64,000 bases of DNA from Streptomyces sp. DvalAA-43 (GCF_900091725.1 NZ_FMBW01000031.1:284476-348475), one strand, 5' to 3'; shown: positions 8,694 to 18,000, counted from the first letter of the stretch. The notes: generated by a model not told the origin, from the letters alone. Program-made: numbers and translations.

Positions 8694-9523
8694 CGCCTGC
8701 CGCCCAGCCAGTCCAGGGACTCGCCCGTGGTGCGGGAGCCCGCGCCGACGAGTTCGAGGAAGGCGTTCTGCAGCGAGGACGCCTCGCCGCGCACCTGCTC
8801 CAGGGTGCCCTGGGCCCGGATCGTGCCGGCCGCCATGACGGCCACCCACTCGCAGAGGGACTCGACGAGCTCCATCACATGGCTGGAGAAGACGACGGTC
8901 GCCCCGGAGCGGGTGTAGCGCTCCAGGACCTCGCGGATGGTCTGCGCCGAGACCGGGTCGACGCCCTCGAACGGCTCGTCCAGGAACAGCACTTCTGGGT
9001 TGTGCAGCAGCGCGGCCGCGAGCCCGATCTTCTTCCGCATGCCGGTCGAGTAGTCGACGACCAGCTTGTGCTGGGCGCCCGCCAGGTCGAGCACATCGAG
9101 GAGCTGGGTGGCCCGCTGGTCGACCTCGGTGCCCGGCAGCCCCCGCAATCTGCCGGTGTACGCGAGGAGTTCGCGTCCCGAGAGGCGCTCGAAGAGCCGC
9201 AGCCCCTCCGGGAGCACGCCGATCCTGCTCTTCACCTCGACGGGGTCGCGCCACACGTCGTGTCCGGCCACCTCGACGGTGCCGTGGTCGGGCCGGAGCA
9301 GCCCGGTGACCATCGACAGCGTGGTGGTCTTGCCCGCGCCGTTGGGCCCGACCAGACCGATGAACTTGCCCGCGGGCAGCTCCAGATCGATCCCGGCCAC
9401 CGCGGTCTGTTCCCCGAACCGCTTCCACAGCCCCTGTACGCGAACGGCGGGCGGCGGCGTGGCCGGTCCGCCCGCCGCCTCACCCGCCCGCGGCTCTCTG
9501 TCGGTCTCTGTCCGGTCCTGCAT
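8690..9523 (-). CDS. ABC transporter ATP-binding subunit
   Basis: The 277-residue protein has a complete nucleotide-binding domain: Walker A GPNGAGKTTT, the signature variant STGMRKKIGLAAAL, Walker B VLFLDEPFEGVD and the H-loop FSSHVMELVE. The signature has STGMR in place of LSGGQ, common in CcmA/DRA-type exporters. An acidic N-terminal tail (DRTETDREPRAGEAAGG) precedes the domain. It is the first gene of a two-gene operon with the permease downstream. Confidence 0.93.
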   Translation of the reverse strand: MQDRTETDREPRAGEAAGGPATPPPAVRVQGLWKRFGEQTAVAGIDLELPAGKFIGLVGPNGAGKTTTLSMVTGLLRPDHGTVEVAGHDVWRDPVEVKSRIGVLPEGLRLFERLSGRELLAYTGRLRGLPGTEVDQRATQLLDVLDLAGAQHKLVVDYSTGMRKKIGLAAALLHNPEVLFLDEPFEGVDPVSAQTIREVLERYTRSGATVVFSSHVMELVESLCEWVAVMAAGTIRAQGTLEQVRGEASSLQNAFLELVGAGSRTTGESLDWLGGRR

Positions 9524-9562
9524 GATGCACTGCCTTTCGGTGGCCCCGTTTTCGGGACCAGC

Positions 9563-10234
9563 CTACGAAAGGGTGCTCTGCGGGTGGCGGGTCCGTGCGT
9601 CGGCCGCTTCCCTGGCGCAGGCGTAGGCGAGCGGGCTGATGAGCTCCTCCGCGTCCGGCAGCCACCGGTTGGCGGGGGTGGGGCGGCGGGCCCACTGGAC
9701 CGCCCCGCGTCCGCCGACCCGGGTCGGCGGGGCCGTCACGTAGTGCCCGTCGCCGCGGCCGACCAGGTCGATGGCGGCGGCCCGCCAGCCCAACTTCCTT
9801 ACCAGTGCGTCCGACTTGGCCGCCGCGCCCGGCAGCACGAAGAAGAACATCCGCCGGTCGGGGCTGTGGGCGACGGGACCGAGCGGCAGGTCCATCCGCT
9901 CCATCCGGGCCAGCGCCAGGAAGCCCGCGGACTCCGGTACGTCGATCGCGTCGAAGGCGCGACCGGTGGGCAGCAGGATCGACGCCTTCGGGTGCCTGGA
10001 CCACATCCGGCGGGCGGCGGCCCCGCTGCCGGTCGCCTGCCCCGCCCAGTCGGGGCCGACGGGATGGGCACCGGGAACGGCGCAGCCGGTGTCGCCGCAG
10101 GAGCACCGCTCGGCCCCTTCCGCCGCCTCCAGCCAGGTACCCGGGCACACGTCCCAGTGCCGCTCCTCCGTGTACCGCACCGCCGCGTCGAGCATGTGCT
10201 CACCCCGTTGCCGGGGGACCTTCGCGGCTTCCAT
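9563..10234 (-). CDS. Prim-Pol-like (bifunctional DNA primase/polymerase N-terminal) protein, probably inactive
   Basis: The protein (223 residues from MEAAKVPRQRGEHM) matches the N-terminal domain of archaeo-eukaryotic primase/polymerases: a Cys-rich segment (CSCGDTGCAVPGAHP), then FDAIDVPESAGFLAL where active enzymes carry a DxD-type acidic pair, then FFFVLPG. The acidic motif looks eroded and no helicase domain follows, so catalysis is doubtful. Streptomyces chromosomes carry such short stand-alone homologues. Start is uncertain: the frame is open upstream through Val/Glu-rich codons, with GTG and TTG options up to 10294. Confidence 0.65.
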   Translation of the reverse strand: MEAAKVPRQRGEHMLDAAVRYTEERHWDVCPGTWLEAAEGAERCSCGDTGCAVPGAHPVGPDWAGQATGSGAAARRMWSRHPKASILLPTGRAFDAIDVPESAGFLALARMERMDLPLGPVAHSPDRRMFFFVLPGAAAKSDALVRKLGWRAAAIDLVGRGDGHYVTAPPTRVGGRGAVQWARRPTPANRWLPDAEELISPLAYACAREAADARTRHPQSTLS

Positions 10235-10586
10235 GACGACGACGGGCTCTTCGACTCCGATGGGCTCTTCCACGCAGAGCACAACTACGGCCAACGCTCG
10301 GGGTTACGGGGGTGACGGGTGCGCCATGGCGCATCGATCCCTCACATGGGGCGCATGGATGCATGGGCGGGGGCGCGCGTAAGACCGTGCCCGGCGGGGC
10401 GGGTAGTCACATACGGGCAACCGCCCGGCGGCCGACGTACGGGCCCGGAACGGTCGGCCTCTGTCATATGCCGACATGAATGACAAGGAACACGACGCAC
10501 GTGACGAACACGATGAATCTGTGCATTTTCCGCGTATTCGCCGGGCAGTGATCGGCTCAATGATCACTGCGGCCTCAGGGGGAAAC
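10235..10586. other. Divergent promoter region with two palindromes
   Basis: This gap between the Prim-Pol-like gene (-) and the regulator gene (+) has lower GC than its surroundings. It holds a perfect 14-bp palindrome TGCGCCATGGCGCA (10320-10333) and a 9-bp inverted repeat directly upstream of the regulator's ribosome site (10545-10570). No further gene is supported. Confidence 0.6.
10545..10570. promoter_or_regulatory. Inverted repeat before the NsdA-like regulator gene
   Basis: GCAGTGATC-N8-GATCACTGC is perfect over nine pairs and ends 16 bp before the start codon, just ahead of the AGGGGGAAAC ribosome site. It could be an autoregulatory operator or a leader hairpin controlling translation. 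Confidence 0.5.
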
Positions 10587-11969
10587 ATGGCAGCCAGGCC
10601 TCTCGTCGCCCGCCAGCCGAACGAACGGCTCCAGGCGCTCATTCAGGAAGCCGGATGCTCCAACGCCGGCCTCGCCCGCCGCGTCAACATGGTCGGCGCG
10701 GAGCGCGGGCTCGACCTGCGTTACGACAAGACGTCCGTGGCCCGTTGGCTGCGTGGACAGCAACCACGCGGCAGGGCACCGGGAATCATCGCCGAGGCAC
10801 TCGGCCGCAAGCTCGGCCGTACGGTCACGATCGACGAGATCGGCATGGCCAACGGCAAGAACCTGGCGTCCGGCGTCGGTCTCCAGTTCGCCCCGACCGT
10901 GATCGGCGCGATCGAGCAGGTCTGCGAGCTGTGGCGCAGCGACGTCGGCCGCCGCGACTTCCTGTCCGGTTCGGCGGTCGCCTCCTCCGCGCTCGTCGAA
11001 CCCAGCCGCGACTGGCTGATCACCGGCGCCGACCCGCAGGTGGCACGCGCCGCCGGTGCCCGGGTCGGGATGCCGGACGTGGAGGCGGTGCGGGCCATGA
11101 CGGCCGCGCTGGTCGACCTCGACCACCGGTTCGGCAGCGGACATGTGCGGCCGGTCCTGGTGCACTACCTCAACAGCGTGGTCTCCGGGCTGCTCTCCGG
11201 GGCGTACCGCGAATCGGTCGGCCGGCAGCTGTTCGCGGCGGTCGCGCGGCTCACCGAACTCGGCGGGTACATGGCGGTCGACACCGGCCAGCCGGGGCTC
11301 GCCCAGCGCTACTACATCCAGGCGCTGCGCCTGGCCCAGGCGGCGGGCGACCGGGCGTACGGCGGTTACGTACTGGCCGCCTCGATGAGCCATCTCGCCG
11401 CCCAGCTCGGCAACCCCCGGGAGATCGCCCAGCTGGCCCGCGCCGCGCAGGAGGGCGCGCGCGGGCGCGTCACCCCGAGAGCGGAGGCGATGTTCTACGC
11501 GGCGGAGGCCCGTGGACACGCCCTGCTCGGCGACGCCCGCACCTGCCAGGCGGTGACGGGCCGCGCGCTGACGGCCATGGAGCAGGCCGAGGCGGACACG
11601 GGCGACGACCCCGACTGGATCGCCCACTTCGACCACGCCTATCTCGCGGACGAGCTGGCGCACTGCCACCGCGACCTCGGCCAGTCGGAGGCCGCCGCGC
11701 GCCGGGCGAAGGAGTCGCTGGCCGGTCATCCGGAGTCCCGGACCCGCCGCCGCGGCATCGGCCTGGTGCTCCTGGCCACGGCCCAGGTCCAGATGCGCGA
11801 GGTGGAGCAGGCCTGCCACACGGGCACGCGGGCGATGGAGCTGCTGGGGTCGGTCCGCTCCAGCCGGGGAGCGGAGTATCTGGACGATCTCCAGCAGCGG
11901 CTGATCCCGTACGGGGACGAGTCGGCGGTGCGCGAGTTCGGTGCGCGGCTGGAACTCCAGGCGGCCTGA
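10587..11969 (+). CDS. NsdA-like regulator: N-terminal HTH-like domain plus TPR-like repeats
   Basis: The start ATG follows a strong AGGGGG site, giving 460 residues. Residues 1-90 (RQPNERLQALIQEAGCSNAGL, TSVARWLRGQQPRG) resemble the degenerate XRE-type domain of the NsdA/NsdB family, negative regulators of sporulation and antibiotic synthesis in S. coelicolor. The rest is alpha-helical with TPR-like units (QRYYIQALRLAQAAGDRAYGG, EAMFYAAEARGHALLGDA). Whether this member regulates development is inference from family resemblance. An upstream in-frame ATG at 10476 would include the inverted repeat and is unlikely. Confidence 0.75.
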   Translation: MAARPLVARQPNERLQALIQEAGCSNAGLARRVNMVGAERGLDLRYDKTSVARWLRGQQPRGRAPGIIAEALGRKLGRTVTIDEIGMANGKNLASGVGLQFAPTVIGAIEQVCELWRSDVGRRDFLSGSAVASSALVEPSRDWLITGADPQVARAAGARVGMPDVEAVRAMTAALVDLDHRFGSGHVRPVLVHYLNSVVSGLLSGAYRESVGRQLFAAVARLTELGGYMAVDTGQPGLAQRYYIQALRLAQAAGDRAYGGYVLAASMSHLAAQLGNPREIAQLARAAQEGARGRVTPRAEAMFYAAEARGHALLGDARTCQAVTGRALTAMEQAEADTGDDPDWIAHFDHAYLADELAHCHRDLGQSEAAARRAKESLAGHPESRTRRRGIGLVLLATAQVQMREVEQACHTGTRAMELLGSVRSSRGAEYLDDLQQRLIPYGDESAVREFGARLELQAA

Positions 11970-12152
11970 CCGGGGACGGGGCCGGGCCCGGACGGGAGCT
12001 GCGTCCGGGTGCCCCCTTAACTGCGTCCTGAGAGCGCTGAGCGTTACAGCGGCTGTGAAGGGCTGGTGAGTGACCGGACACGCTTGGCGAACGGCGGCGA
12101 CCACCCGATAGCGTGAGCCGACGATTCCGTAGGTTTACACGTAGGAGTCCCG

Positions 12153-13739
12153 GTGACGCAGAGCGGACAGGGTGACGAGCAGCAGCTCCCTGCTGTACGG
12201 CCCGCGCACGAAGGTGTCGTGCTGCCCGCGGGTGGCGGCGAGCCCTGGATACCAGGGGGCCCGGCGGATCAGGCCGCCCCGGCGGGCGGCCAGCCGTGGG
12301 GGCAGCCGTGGGGGCCGCAGGCAGCAAACCAGGACGCCCCGCAGCAGCCCCCGTCGCAGCCCCTGCCGCCGGCGCACGCCCAGGGGCAGGCAGCGTACGG
12401 GCAGGGGCAGTACGGTCAGCCGCAGCCGGGACAGGGGCCGTACGGCCGGCCGCAGCAGGGGCAGGGGTACGGGCAGCCGCCCGCCCCGCAGCACGCGCAG
12501 ATGCCGCAGGCCCAGCCGCTGCCACCCGTACACCCCCAGCAGTCGCAGCACCCTCAGCAGTCCCCGTATCCCCAGCAGGCGCAGCAGTCCCAGCTGCCGC
12601 ACGGTCAGCAGCCACCGCACGGCGGCCAGCAGCCGCCGCAGTCGTTCGCGCAGCCGCTGCCGCCCGAGGCGGGGATGAGCGGGGGCGGGGACGCGGAGGC
12701 CACGCAGTACATCGCGCCGGTGGCCGGTGGGCCCCAGCCCGGCGGGCTGCCGCCGGAGAACCCCGCGGAGTCGACCCAGTACCTCGGCCACGGCGCTCCG
12801 CAGCAGGGGTACCCGCAGCAGCCGGGCCAGGGCGGCGACGCCGACGCGACCCAGTACATCCCGCCGGTCCCCGGCGGCGCCCCGTACGGCATCAGGCCCG
12901 GGACCCCGGGCGACCGGCAGCCGCCCGCCGAGTTCGACAACCTGTTCCGCAGCGACGAGCCGCCGGGCTCCACCCAGCAGATGCAGATGCCCCGGTTCGA
13001 CCCCGGGCCGCAGTACCAGGGCGCCCCGCAGGCCCCGCAGTCGCCGCAGGGACCACAGCCCCCGTACCAGCCCGTGGGCGAGGAGCCGCAGGGGCCGGCG
13101 CCGCGCAAGAAGCGGGCGCACGTCACGCTGATCGCGGCGGTCGTGGCCGGCTGCGCCGTCGTCGGTCTCGGCGCCGGTGCGCTGCTGAGCGGCGGTGACG
13201 ACCAGGGCAAGGACGACAAGGAGCCGGTCGCCGCGGCGAGTTCACCCGGCGGGGAGACCAAGAAGCAGGCCCCGGCCGATCCGGCGAAGCCGCAGGCCGA
13301 GGCGCTCGACAAGCTGCTGGCGGACAGCAACAACAGCCGTTCCGCGGTCATCGGGGCGGTCGAGAAGACCAAGAACTGCACGGAGCTGGACCAGGCGGTG
13401 ACCGATCTGAAGGGCGCCGCCCAGCAGCGCCGCGATCTGGTGACCCGGCTCCAGGGGCTGTCCGTCGACAAGCTGCCGGACCACGCGCGGCTGACCGCCT
13501 CCCTCACCAGGGCCTGGCAGGCGTCCGCCGCCGCCGACGAGCACTACGCCGCCTGGGCCGGACAGGCCAAGAACGGCAAGAAGGTGTGCAAGCACGGGAA
13601 GGCGCGTACGACCTCCGAGACGCAGGCGGCCACCGTGCAGAGCGGTGAGGCGAGCAAGGCGAAGCGGCAGGCGTCGGAGCTGTGGAACTCGATCGCGTCG
13701 AAGTACGGTCTGACCCGCCGGGCGGCGACGGAGCTGTGA
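12153..13739 (+). CDS. Pro/Gln-rich single-pass membrane protein with TQY motifs
   Basis: The 528-residue protein has a long low-complexity cytoplasmic half (residues 1-320, rich in P, Q, G, Y), one TM helix at about 322-346 (LIAAVVAGCAVVGLGAGALL) preceded by basic PRKKRAH, and an extracytoplasmic helical domain of about 180 residues with two Cys (KNCTEL, KVCKHGK). Four spaced [AS]TQ motifs, ATQYIAP, STQYLG, ATQYIPP and STQQMQ at about 183, 206, 232 and 272, look like Ser/Thr-kinase target sites; that is inference. GTG start with TAGGAG upstream. Function unknown. Confidence 0.8.
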   Translation: MTQSGQGDEQQLPAVRPAHEGVVLPAGGGEPWIPGGPADQAAPAGGQPWGQPWGPQAANQDAPQQPPSQPLPPAHAQGQAAYGQGQYGQPQPGQGPYGRPQQGQGYGQPPAPQHAQMPQAQPLPPVHPQQSQHPQQSPYPQQAQQSQLPHGQQPPHGGQQPPQSFAQPLPPEAGMSGGGDAEATQYIAPVAGGPQPGGLPPENPAESTQYLGHGAPQQGYPQQPGQGGDADATQYIPPVPGGAPYGIRPGTPGDRQPPAEFDNLFRSDEPPGSTQQMQMPRFDPGPQYQGAPQAPQSPQGPQPPYQPVGEEPQGPAPRKKRAHVTLIAAVVAGCAVVGLGAGALLSGGDDQGKDDKEPVAAASSPGGETKKQAPADPAKPQAEALDKLLADSNNSRSAVIGAVEKTKNCTELDQAVTDLKGAAQQRRDLVTRLQGLSVDKLPDHARLTASLTRAWQASAAADEHYAAWAGQAKNGKKVCKHGKARTTSETQAATVQSGEASKAKRQASELWNSIASKYGLTRRAATEL

Positions 13740-13744
13740 CGGCC

Positions 13745-13770
13745 GGGCGGGGCGGGGAGCCGCCCCGCCC
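13745..13770. terminator. Bidirectional terminator hairpin
   Basis: GGGCGGGGCGG-GGAG-CCGCCCCGCCC is a perfect 11-bp stem six bases after the stop of the Pro/Gln-rich gene and ahead of the convergent solute-binding gene. Confidence 0.75.
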
Positions 13771-13796
13771 CCCTGGAGCGGGCGCGGACCCGGCGG

Positions 13797-15086
13797 TCAG
13801 CTCTTCGCGCTCGCGTCGGAGAGCGTCTTCGAGACGTCCATGAAACCCTTCCGGTCCGCGACGAGCCGTCCGTCACGGACCACCTGGAACGTCACCCGGG
13901 TGTTGACGATCCGCGGATACGCGGACGAGCCCAGCACGTCCTTGAAGCTCCAGTGCAGCACCGGGGTGAGGCCGCCGGTGTCGGCCGGGGTGCCCCCGTT
14001 GAGGGCGGAGGTGAGCTTCCAGGCGGTGATCCGGGGGGAGTCGACCGCCTTCACGATCTCCTTCAGCACGGTGTACGCGATCCAGGTGGTCTGCACGCCC
14101 GTGTCGTCCGGGTCGATCCGGTTGTCGCCGAAGGCGTGCTCGCGGATCACGTTCCGCATCCCGTCCCAGCGGGCGTCGCCCGCGTCCGGGTACCAGCCGG
14201 TGATGTAGGCCCCCTCGAACGGGCTGTTCCGGCCGCCGGTGCTGTCGATCAGCGGCTGGTCGACGCTGCCGAGCACGGAGGAGATCCGTACGCCGCCCCC
14301 GTGCGACGGCTCCAGCCGCCGGAACGAGTCGAAGAAGGTCTCCGTGCGCTTCCCGAGCACCGCGGTCACACAGCCGTCGGCCGCCCCCGCGGCCTGGAGC
14401 GCCGCCCCGGCGGCATCGTCGTACGACGTGGCCGACTCCGCCGCCCGGATGTCGGCGGGCGCGGGCCGGCCGGCCTCGGTGAGGCCGGTCCTGAGGAGCC
14501 AGGCCTGGCCGTCGCCGCCCAGGGTGTCGGGCCGGACCACGGAGACCCGCGCGCAGCCGCGGGCCAGCTGCCGGGCGTTGCCCGCGAGCAGGGCGGGCTG
14601 GCCGCCGTTGACCGGATAGGAGGTGTAGCTGCTGAACTCCTCGTCGGAAGCGCCGTACCCGCCGATGAAGGGGATTCCGGCGGCCTCCAGCGGTGGCATG
14701 AACGCCGTCCCGTGCCGGCTGTACGAGCCGACGACCGCGACCGCCTTCTCCTTGACGGCTCGGCGGGCGCAGTTGCCCGCGCCGATCGAGGTGTCCTCCT
14801 CGTCGCAGGTGACGACGCGCAGTTGGTGACCGTCCAGCCCGCCGTTGCCGTTGGCCCAGCGGGCGTAGGCGCGCGCCATGGCGGTCATCCCCGCCATGTT
14901 CACCGCGTCCGGCCCCGCGACGCCGGCGGGGGCCCACGTCATGACGGTGACGGGCTCCCTGGAGCCCCCCGTGGCCCCAGGGAGTGCGCCGCAACCGGTG
15001 ACCAGCAACGCCCCGGCCGCCGCCGTACACGCGAGGAGCCTGTAGGGGCGGGGGAAGGTGGGGCGGTGCCGTCCGGTCATGGGCAT
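13797..15086 (-). CDS. Branched-chain amino-acid-type ABC solute-binding lipoprotein
   Basis: The 429-residue protein has a signal peptide with lipobox LLVTGC (Cys about residue 29), followed by a periplasmic-binding type-1 fold (Peripla_BP_6/LivK type): VTVMTWAPAGV, ARWANGNGGLDGHQLRVVTCDEE, VAVVGSYSRHGTAFMPPLEAAGIPFIGG. Four Cys in the mature domain may form disulphides. No permease or ATPase genes are adjacent, so it is an orphan binding protein that may serve as a receptor or borrow another transporter. Of three clustered ATGs (15092, 15086, 15080), the middle one has the best spacing from GGCGGAA. Confidence 0.85.
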   Translation of the reverse strand: MPMTGRHRPTFPRPYRLLACTAAAGALLVTGCGALPGATGGSREPVTVMTWAPAGVAGPDAVNMAGMTAMARAYARWANGNGGLDGHQLRVVTCDEEDTSIGAGNCARRAVKEKAVAVVGSYSRHGTAFMPPLEAAGIPFIGGYGASDEEFSSYTSYPVNGGQPALLAGNARQLARGCARVSVVRPDTLGGDGQAWLLRTGLTEAGRPAPADIRAAESATSYDDAAGAALQAAGAADGCVTAVLGKRTETFFDSFRRLEPSHGGGVRISSVLGSVDQPLIDSTGGRNSPFEGAYITGWYPDAGDARWDGMRNVIREHAFGDNRIDPDDTGVQTTWIAYTVLKEIVKAVDSPRITAWKLTSALNGGTPADTGGLTPVLHWSFKDVLGSSAYPRIVNTRVTFQVVRDGRLVADRKGFMDVSKTLSDASAKS

Positions 15087-15197
15087 GAACATTTCCGCCC
15101 GTGGGGTAACGCTGCTGTGTGCTCCGCTCAACGCTCGGTGACATCCGGGTGAATTGCGGGGGCCGGTGCGGTGGGCCGAAAAGGGAACGTACGATCG

Positions 15198-15701
15198 ATG
15201 ACCGTGCAGCAAGGTTCGGAGAACTCTTCCCGTCGCGGCCGTCGCTCCTCCACCATGGGCGGCATGCCGCTGAATGACATGCCTTGGTGGCGCTGGCGCA
15301 GCAACGTGCGTTCGGCGCTGCACATGCTCTCCGACCCCGTCTTCCACCACGAGTGCTGGCTGGCCGGCCAGGAAGGGTACGGCGACGTCACCGACGCCGT
15401 GTACCGCCTGGTCGAGGACACCTGGCTGGACAGCTGGTCCGCCGACAAGTACATCGGGACGATCTTCCGCGACGCCGACGAGGCCGCTCTCGTCGACGGT
15501 GCCGTGCTCCGGGTGCTGCGCATCATGCACCAGGTCGGCGCGGACGCCCCGGTCTCGGCCTACCTGGAGCACCACGGCTGGCCGGAGGCCGTACGGGCCG
15601 CCCGCGAGGCCCATGTGCTGCTGGCCGGAAACGACGGCGAGGACCCCGACACGCCGCCGCGCTCCCTCGACGTGCTCCGCATCATGACCAGATCGGCCTG
15701 A
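15198..15701 (+). CDS. Conserved Streptomyces protein (SCO4402-like)
   Basis: This 167-residue soluble protein is of unknown function. It has a basic Ser/Arg-rich N-terminus, then a compact helical acidic domain (NVRSALHMLSDPVFHHECWL, GDVTDAVYRLVEDTWLDSW, DADEAALVDGAVLRVLRIMHQVG). No signal peptide or TM segment is present. It lies 28 bp upstream of purU on the same strand and is probably cotranscribed. The family name is recalled from synteny with S. coelicolor and should be confirmed by homology search. Confidence 0.75.
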   Translation: MTVQQGSENSSRRGRRSSTMGGMPLNDMPWWRWRSNVRSALHMLSDPVFHHECWLAGQEGYGDVTDAVYRLVEDTWLDSWSADKYIGTIFRDADEAALVDGAVLRVLRIMHQVGADAPVSAYLEHHGWPEAVRAAREAHVLLAGNDGEDPDTPPRSLDVLRIMTRSA

Positions 15702-15729
15702 GACCGGGCCGGTGTGGCACGCTACGGGG

Positions 15730-16608
15730 ATGACCGCGCCGCAGCTCGCCGAAACCGCCTCCGAGCAGTACGTCCTCACCCTGTCGTGCCCCGACAGACA
15801 CGGCATCGTGCACGCCGTGTCGAGCTACCTCTTCATGACCGGCTGCAACATCGAGGACAGCCAGCAGTTCGGCGATCACGACACGGGCCTGTTCTTCATG
15901 CGCGTGCACTTCTCGGCGGACGCCACGGTGACCCAGGAGAAGCTGCGGGCCAGTTTCGCCGCGGTCGGCGACTCCTTCCGGATGGACTGGCAGATCCACC
16001 GCTCCTCGGACCGGATGCGGATCGTGCTGATGGTCAGCAAGTTCGGGCACTGCCTCAACGACCTGCTGTTCCGTTCCCGGATCGGGGCGCTGCCGGTCGA
16101 GATCGCCGCGGTCGTCTCCAACCACACGGACTTCGCCGAGCTCGTCGCCTCGTACAACGTCCCGTTCCGGCACATCCCGGTGACCAAGGAGACCAAGGCC
16201 GACGCGGAGGCGCAGCTGCTGGCGCTGGTCCGTGAGGAGAACGTCGAGCTGGTGGTCCTCGCCCGCTACATGCAGGTCCTCTCGGACGACCTCTGCAAGC
16301 AGCTGAGCGGCCGGATCATCAACATCCACCACTCCTTCCTGCCGAGCTTCAAGGGCGCGAAGCCGTACCACCAGGCGCACGCCCGGGGTGTGAAGCTGAT
16401 CGGTGCGACGGCGCACTATGTGACCGCGGATCTCGACGAGGGGCCGATCATCGAGCAGGAGGTCGCGCGGGTGGGCCACGGCGTCACGCCGGACCAGCTG
16501 GTCGCCGTCGGGCGTGATGTGGAGTGCCAGGCGCTGGCGCGGGCCGTGAAGTGGCACGCGGAGCGCCGCATCCTGCTCAACGGCCACCGTACGGTGATCT
16601 TCGCGTAG
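15730..16608 (+). CDS. purU: Formyltetrahydrofolate deformylase
   Basis: The 292-residue protein has an N-terminal ACT domain (YVLTLSCPDRHGIVHAVSSYL) and a C-terminal formyl-transferase fold with the catalytic signature NIHHSFLPSFKGAKPYHQA (Asn, His) and downstream Asp in ADLDEGPII. PurU hydrolyses 10-formyl-THF to formate and THF, balancing one-carbon pools for purine and glycine synthesis. Length and motifs are complete. Confidence 0.97.
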   Translation: MTAPQLAETASEQYVLTLSCPDRHGIVHAVSSYLFMTGCNIEDSQQFGDHDTGLFFMRVHFSADATVTQEKLRASFAAVGDSFRMDWQIHRSSDRMRIVLMVSKFGHCLNDLLFRSRIGALPVEIAAVVSNHTDFAELVASYNVPFRHIPVTKETKADAEAQLLALVREENVELVVLARYMQVLSDDLCKQLSGRIINIHHSFLPSFKGAKPYHQAHARGVKLIGATAHYVTADLDEGPIIEQEVARVGHGVTPDQLVAVGRDVECQALARAVKWHAERRILLNGHRTVIFA

Positions 16609-16644
16609 CGGTTTCGCCGTACGGTGATCTTCGCATAGCGGCTT

Positions 16645-18000
16645 CTACAGGCGGCTCAGCGAGGCGGCGGTGAAGAGCACGTCGCGGATCGCCTCGCGGT
16701 CGCCCTCCTGACCGGCCGCCGCCTCCACCGGTGGCACATGCCCGGCCACCAGCCGGCAGAACTCCACGCCGTCCAGCGCGACCTGGGCCACGGCGTGCGC
16801 GGGCGAGCCGAGCGCGGCCGGGGAGTCCAGCGGGATGTACCAGTCGCCGCCGCCCGAGCCCTCGACCTCCAGATGCAGCGAACGGCCCGGGGACCCGGCC
16901 GTCACCAGATGGCGGGCGGGCCCGGCGAGACCGGTCCTGCGGCGCTCGGCGAGGGCGGCGGGCAGCAGCCGGGCCGCCAGGTCGATCATCCGGTGGAGAT
17001 GGGAGGGGGACGGCGGCTCGTACGGGTAGTCCACCGCGTCCGCGATGTCGCCGCCGTGCACCCAGCACTCGAAGGCCCGGTCCAGCAGGGCGTCGTGCAG
17101 CGGAAGGGCGAAGTCCCCGTACGAGACGGAGAGTTCGGAGACCCCGCGGCCGGCGAAGGACACGGTGCGGATGAGGGTGTGGCTCTGCGCGCGCCACGGC
17201 TCGTGGACCGCACGGGTGGGCGGGAGCCGGGTGGCGGACCAGTACTTCTCGGTGCGGGCGGTGGGGGAGAGCGGCCAGTCGGCGCCCCGGCCGAGGACGC
17301 CGTCGCCGAGCGGCACTTCGAGGTCGAGGGCGGTGCCGAGCAGTCCGTCGACGGTCATGAGGTGGCCGACGACGCCCGCGACCGTGGTCTTGCGGCGGAC
17401 CTCCTGCTCGCCCTCGAACCACTTCAGCCGCACCGGGGCGTGCCACTCCGGGCCGCCGATGTCACGGAGCAGCGCATCGAGCCGCGCGGTCTCCGCGTCG
17501 TACGGCGCGGCCCAGTCCGGCACCGGGATATTGGCCGGGCGGCGGCTCAGACAGGCGTCGATCACCCGGGTGCGCAGCGTCGGATCGAGGTCCAGGCTGC
17601 GGTCGGTGTGCAGCAGCCCGACCGCGTCGCGCAGCCGCAGCGCCTCGTCCGCGCAGGCGGCGCACTCGGTCAGATGTGCCTCGACGGCCTCGGACTCCTG
17701 CGCCGAGCAGGCCGCCAGGGCCCATGCGCCGAGGAGCGCCTTGAGGACCTGGTGCGGCAGCACCAGCGGGTCCGATGGGTCCGATGGGTCCACGGCGGCT
17801 TCCGGTTCCGGTGCGGTCGGCCGCGGGGTCGGCCGCGGTTCCTCGGGCGGGTCCGAGGGGACGGGCGGCGGCAGCGGCAGCGGTACGGCGGCGAGGTCGA
17901 GGTCGTCCGCGGCGGACCGGGGTCCCGGTATGCGCCGCGCGCCCCGCACCTCGTCGTCGCGTCCGCCGTCCTCGCGCCCGTGCGCGTCGTCGCCGGTCAC
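16645..18000 (-). CDS. Zinc-finger anti-sigma factor with C-terminal maleylpyruvate-isomerase/DinB-like domain
   Basis: GTG start overlapping the sigma-factor stop (GTGA) gives 451 residues. A Pro/Glu-rich N-terminal extension (about 1-85) precedes a ZAS motif HLTECAACADEA (H-x3-C-x2-C) near residue 108. The C-terminal half resembles the MDMPI/DinB four-helix fold (TTVAGVVGHLMTVDGLLG, FECWVHGGDIADAVDYP). There is no TM helix, so it is a soluble, possibly redox- or thiol-responsive anti-sigma factor for the ECF sigma encoded just upstream. The long N-terminal extension and C-terminal enzyme-like fusion are unusual. Confidence 0.85.
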   Translation of the reverse strand: MTGDDAHGREDGGRDDEVRGARRIPGPRSAADDLDLAAVPLPLPPPVPSDPPEEPRPTPRPTAPEPEAAVDPSDPSDPLVLPHQVLKALLGAWALAACSAQESEAVEAHLTECAACADEALRLRDAVGLLHTDRSLDLDPTLRTRVIDACLSRRPANIPVPDWAAPYDAETARLDALLRDIGGPEWHAPVRLKWFEGEQEVRRKTTVAGVVGHLMTVDGLLGTALDLEVPLGDGVLGRGADWPLSPTARTEKYWSATRLPPTRAVHEPWRAQSHTLIRTVSFAGRGVSELSVSYGDFALPLHDALLDRAFECWVHGGDIADAVDYPYEPPSPSHLHRMIDLAARLLPAALAERRRTGLAGPARHLVTAGSPGRSLHLEVEGSGGGDWYIPLDSPAALGSPAHAVAQVALDGVEFCRLVAGHVPPVEAAAGQEGDREAIRDVLFTAASLSRL

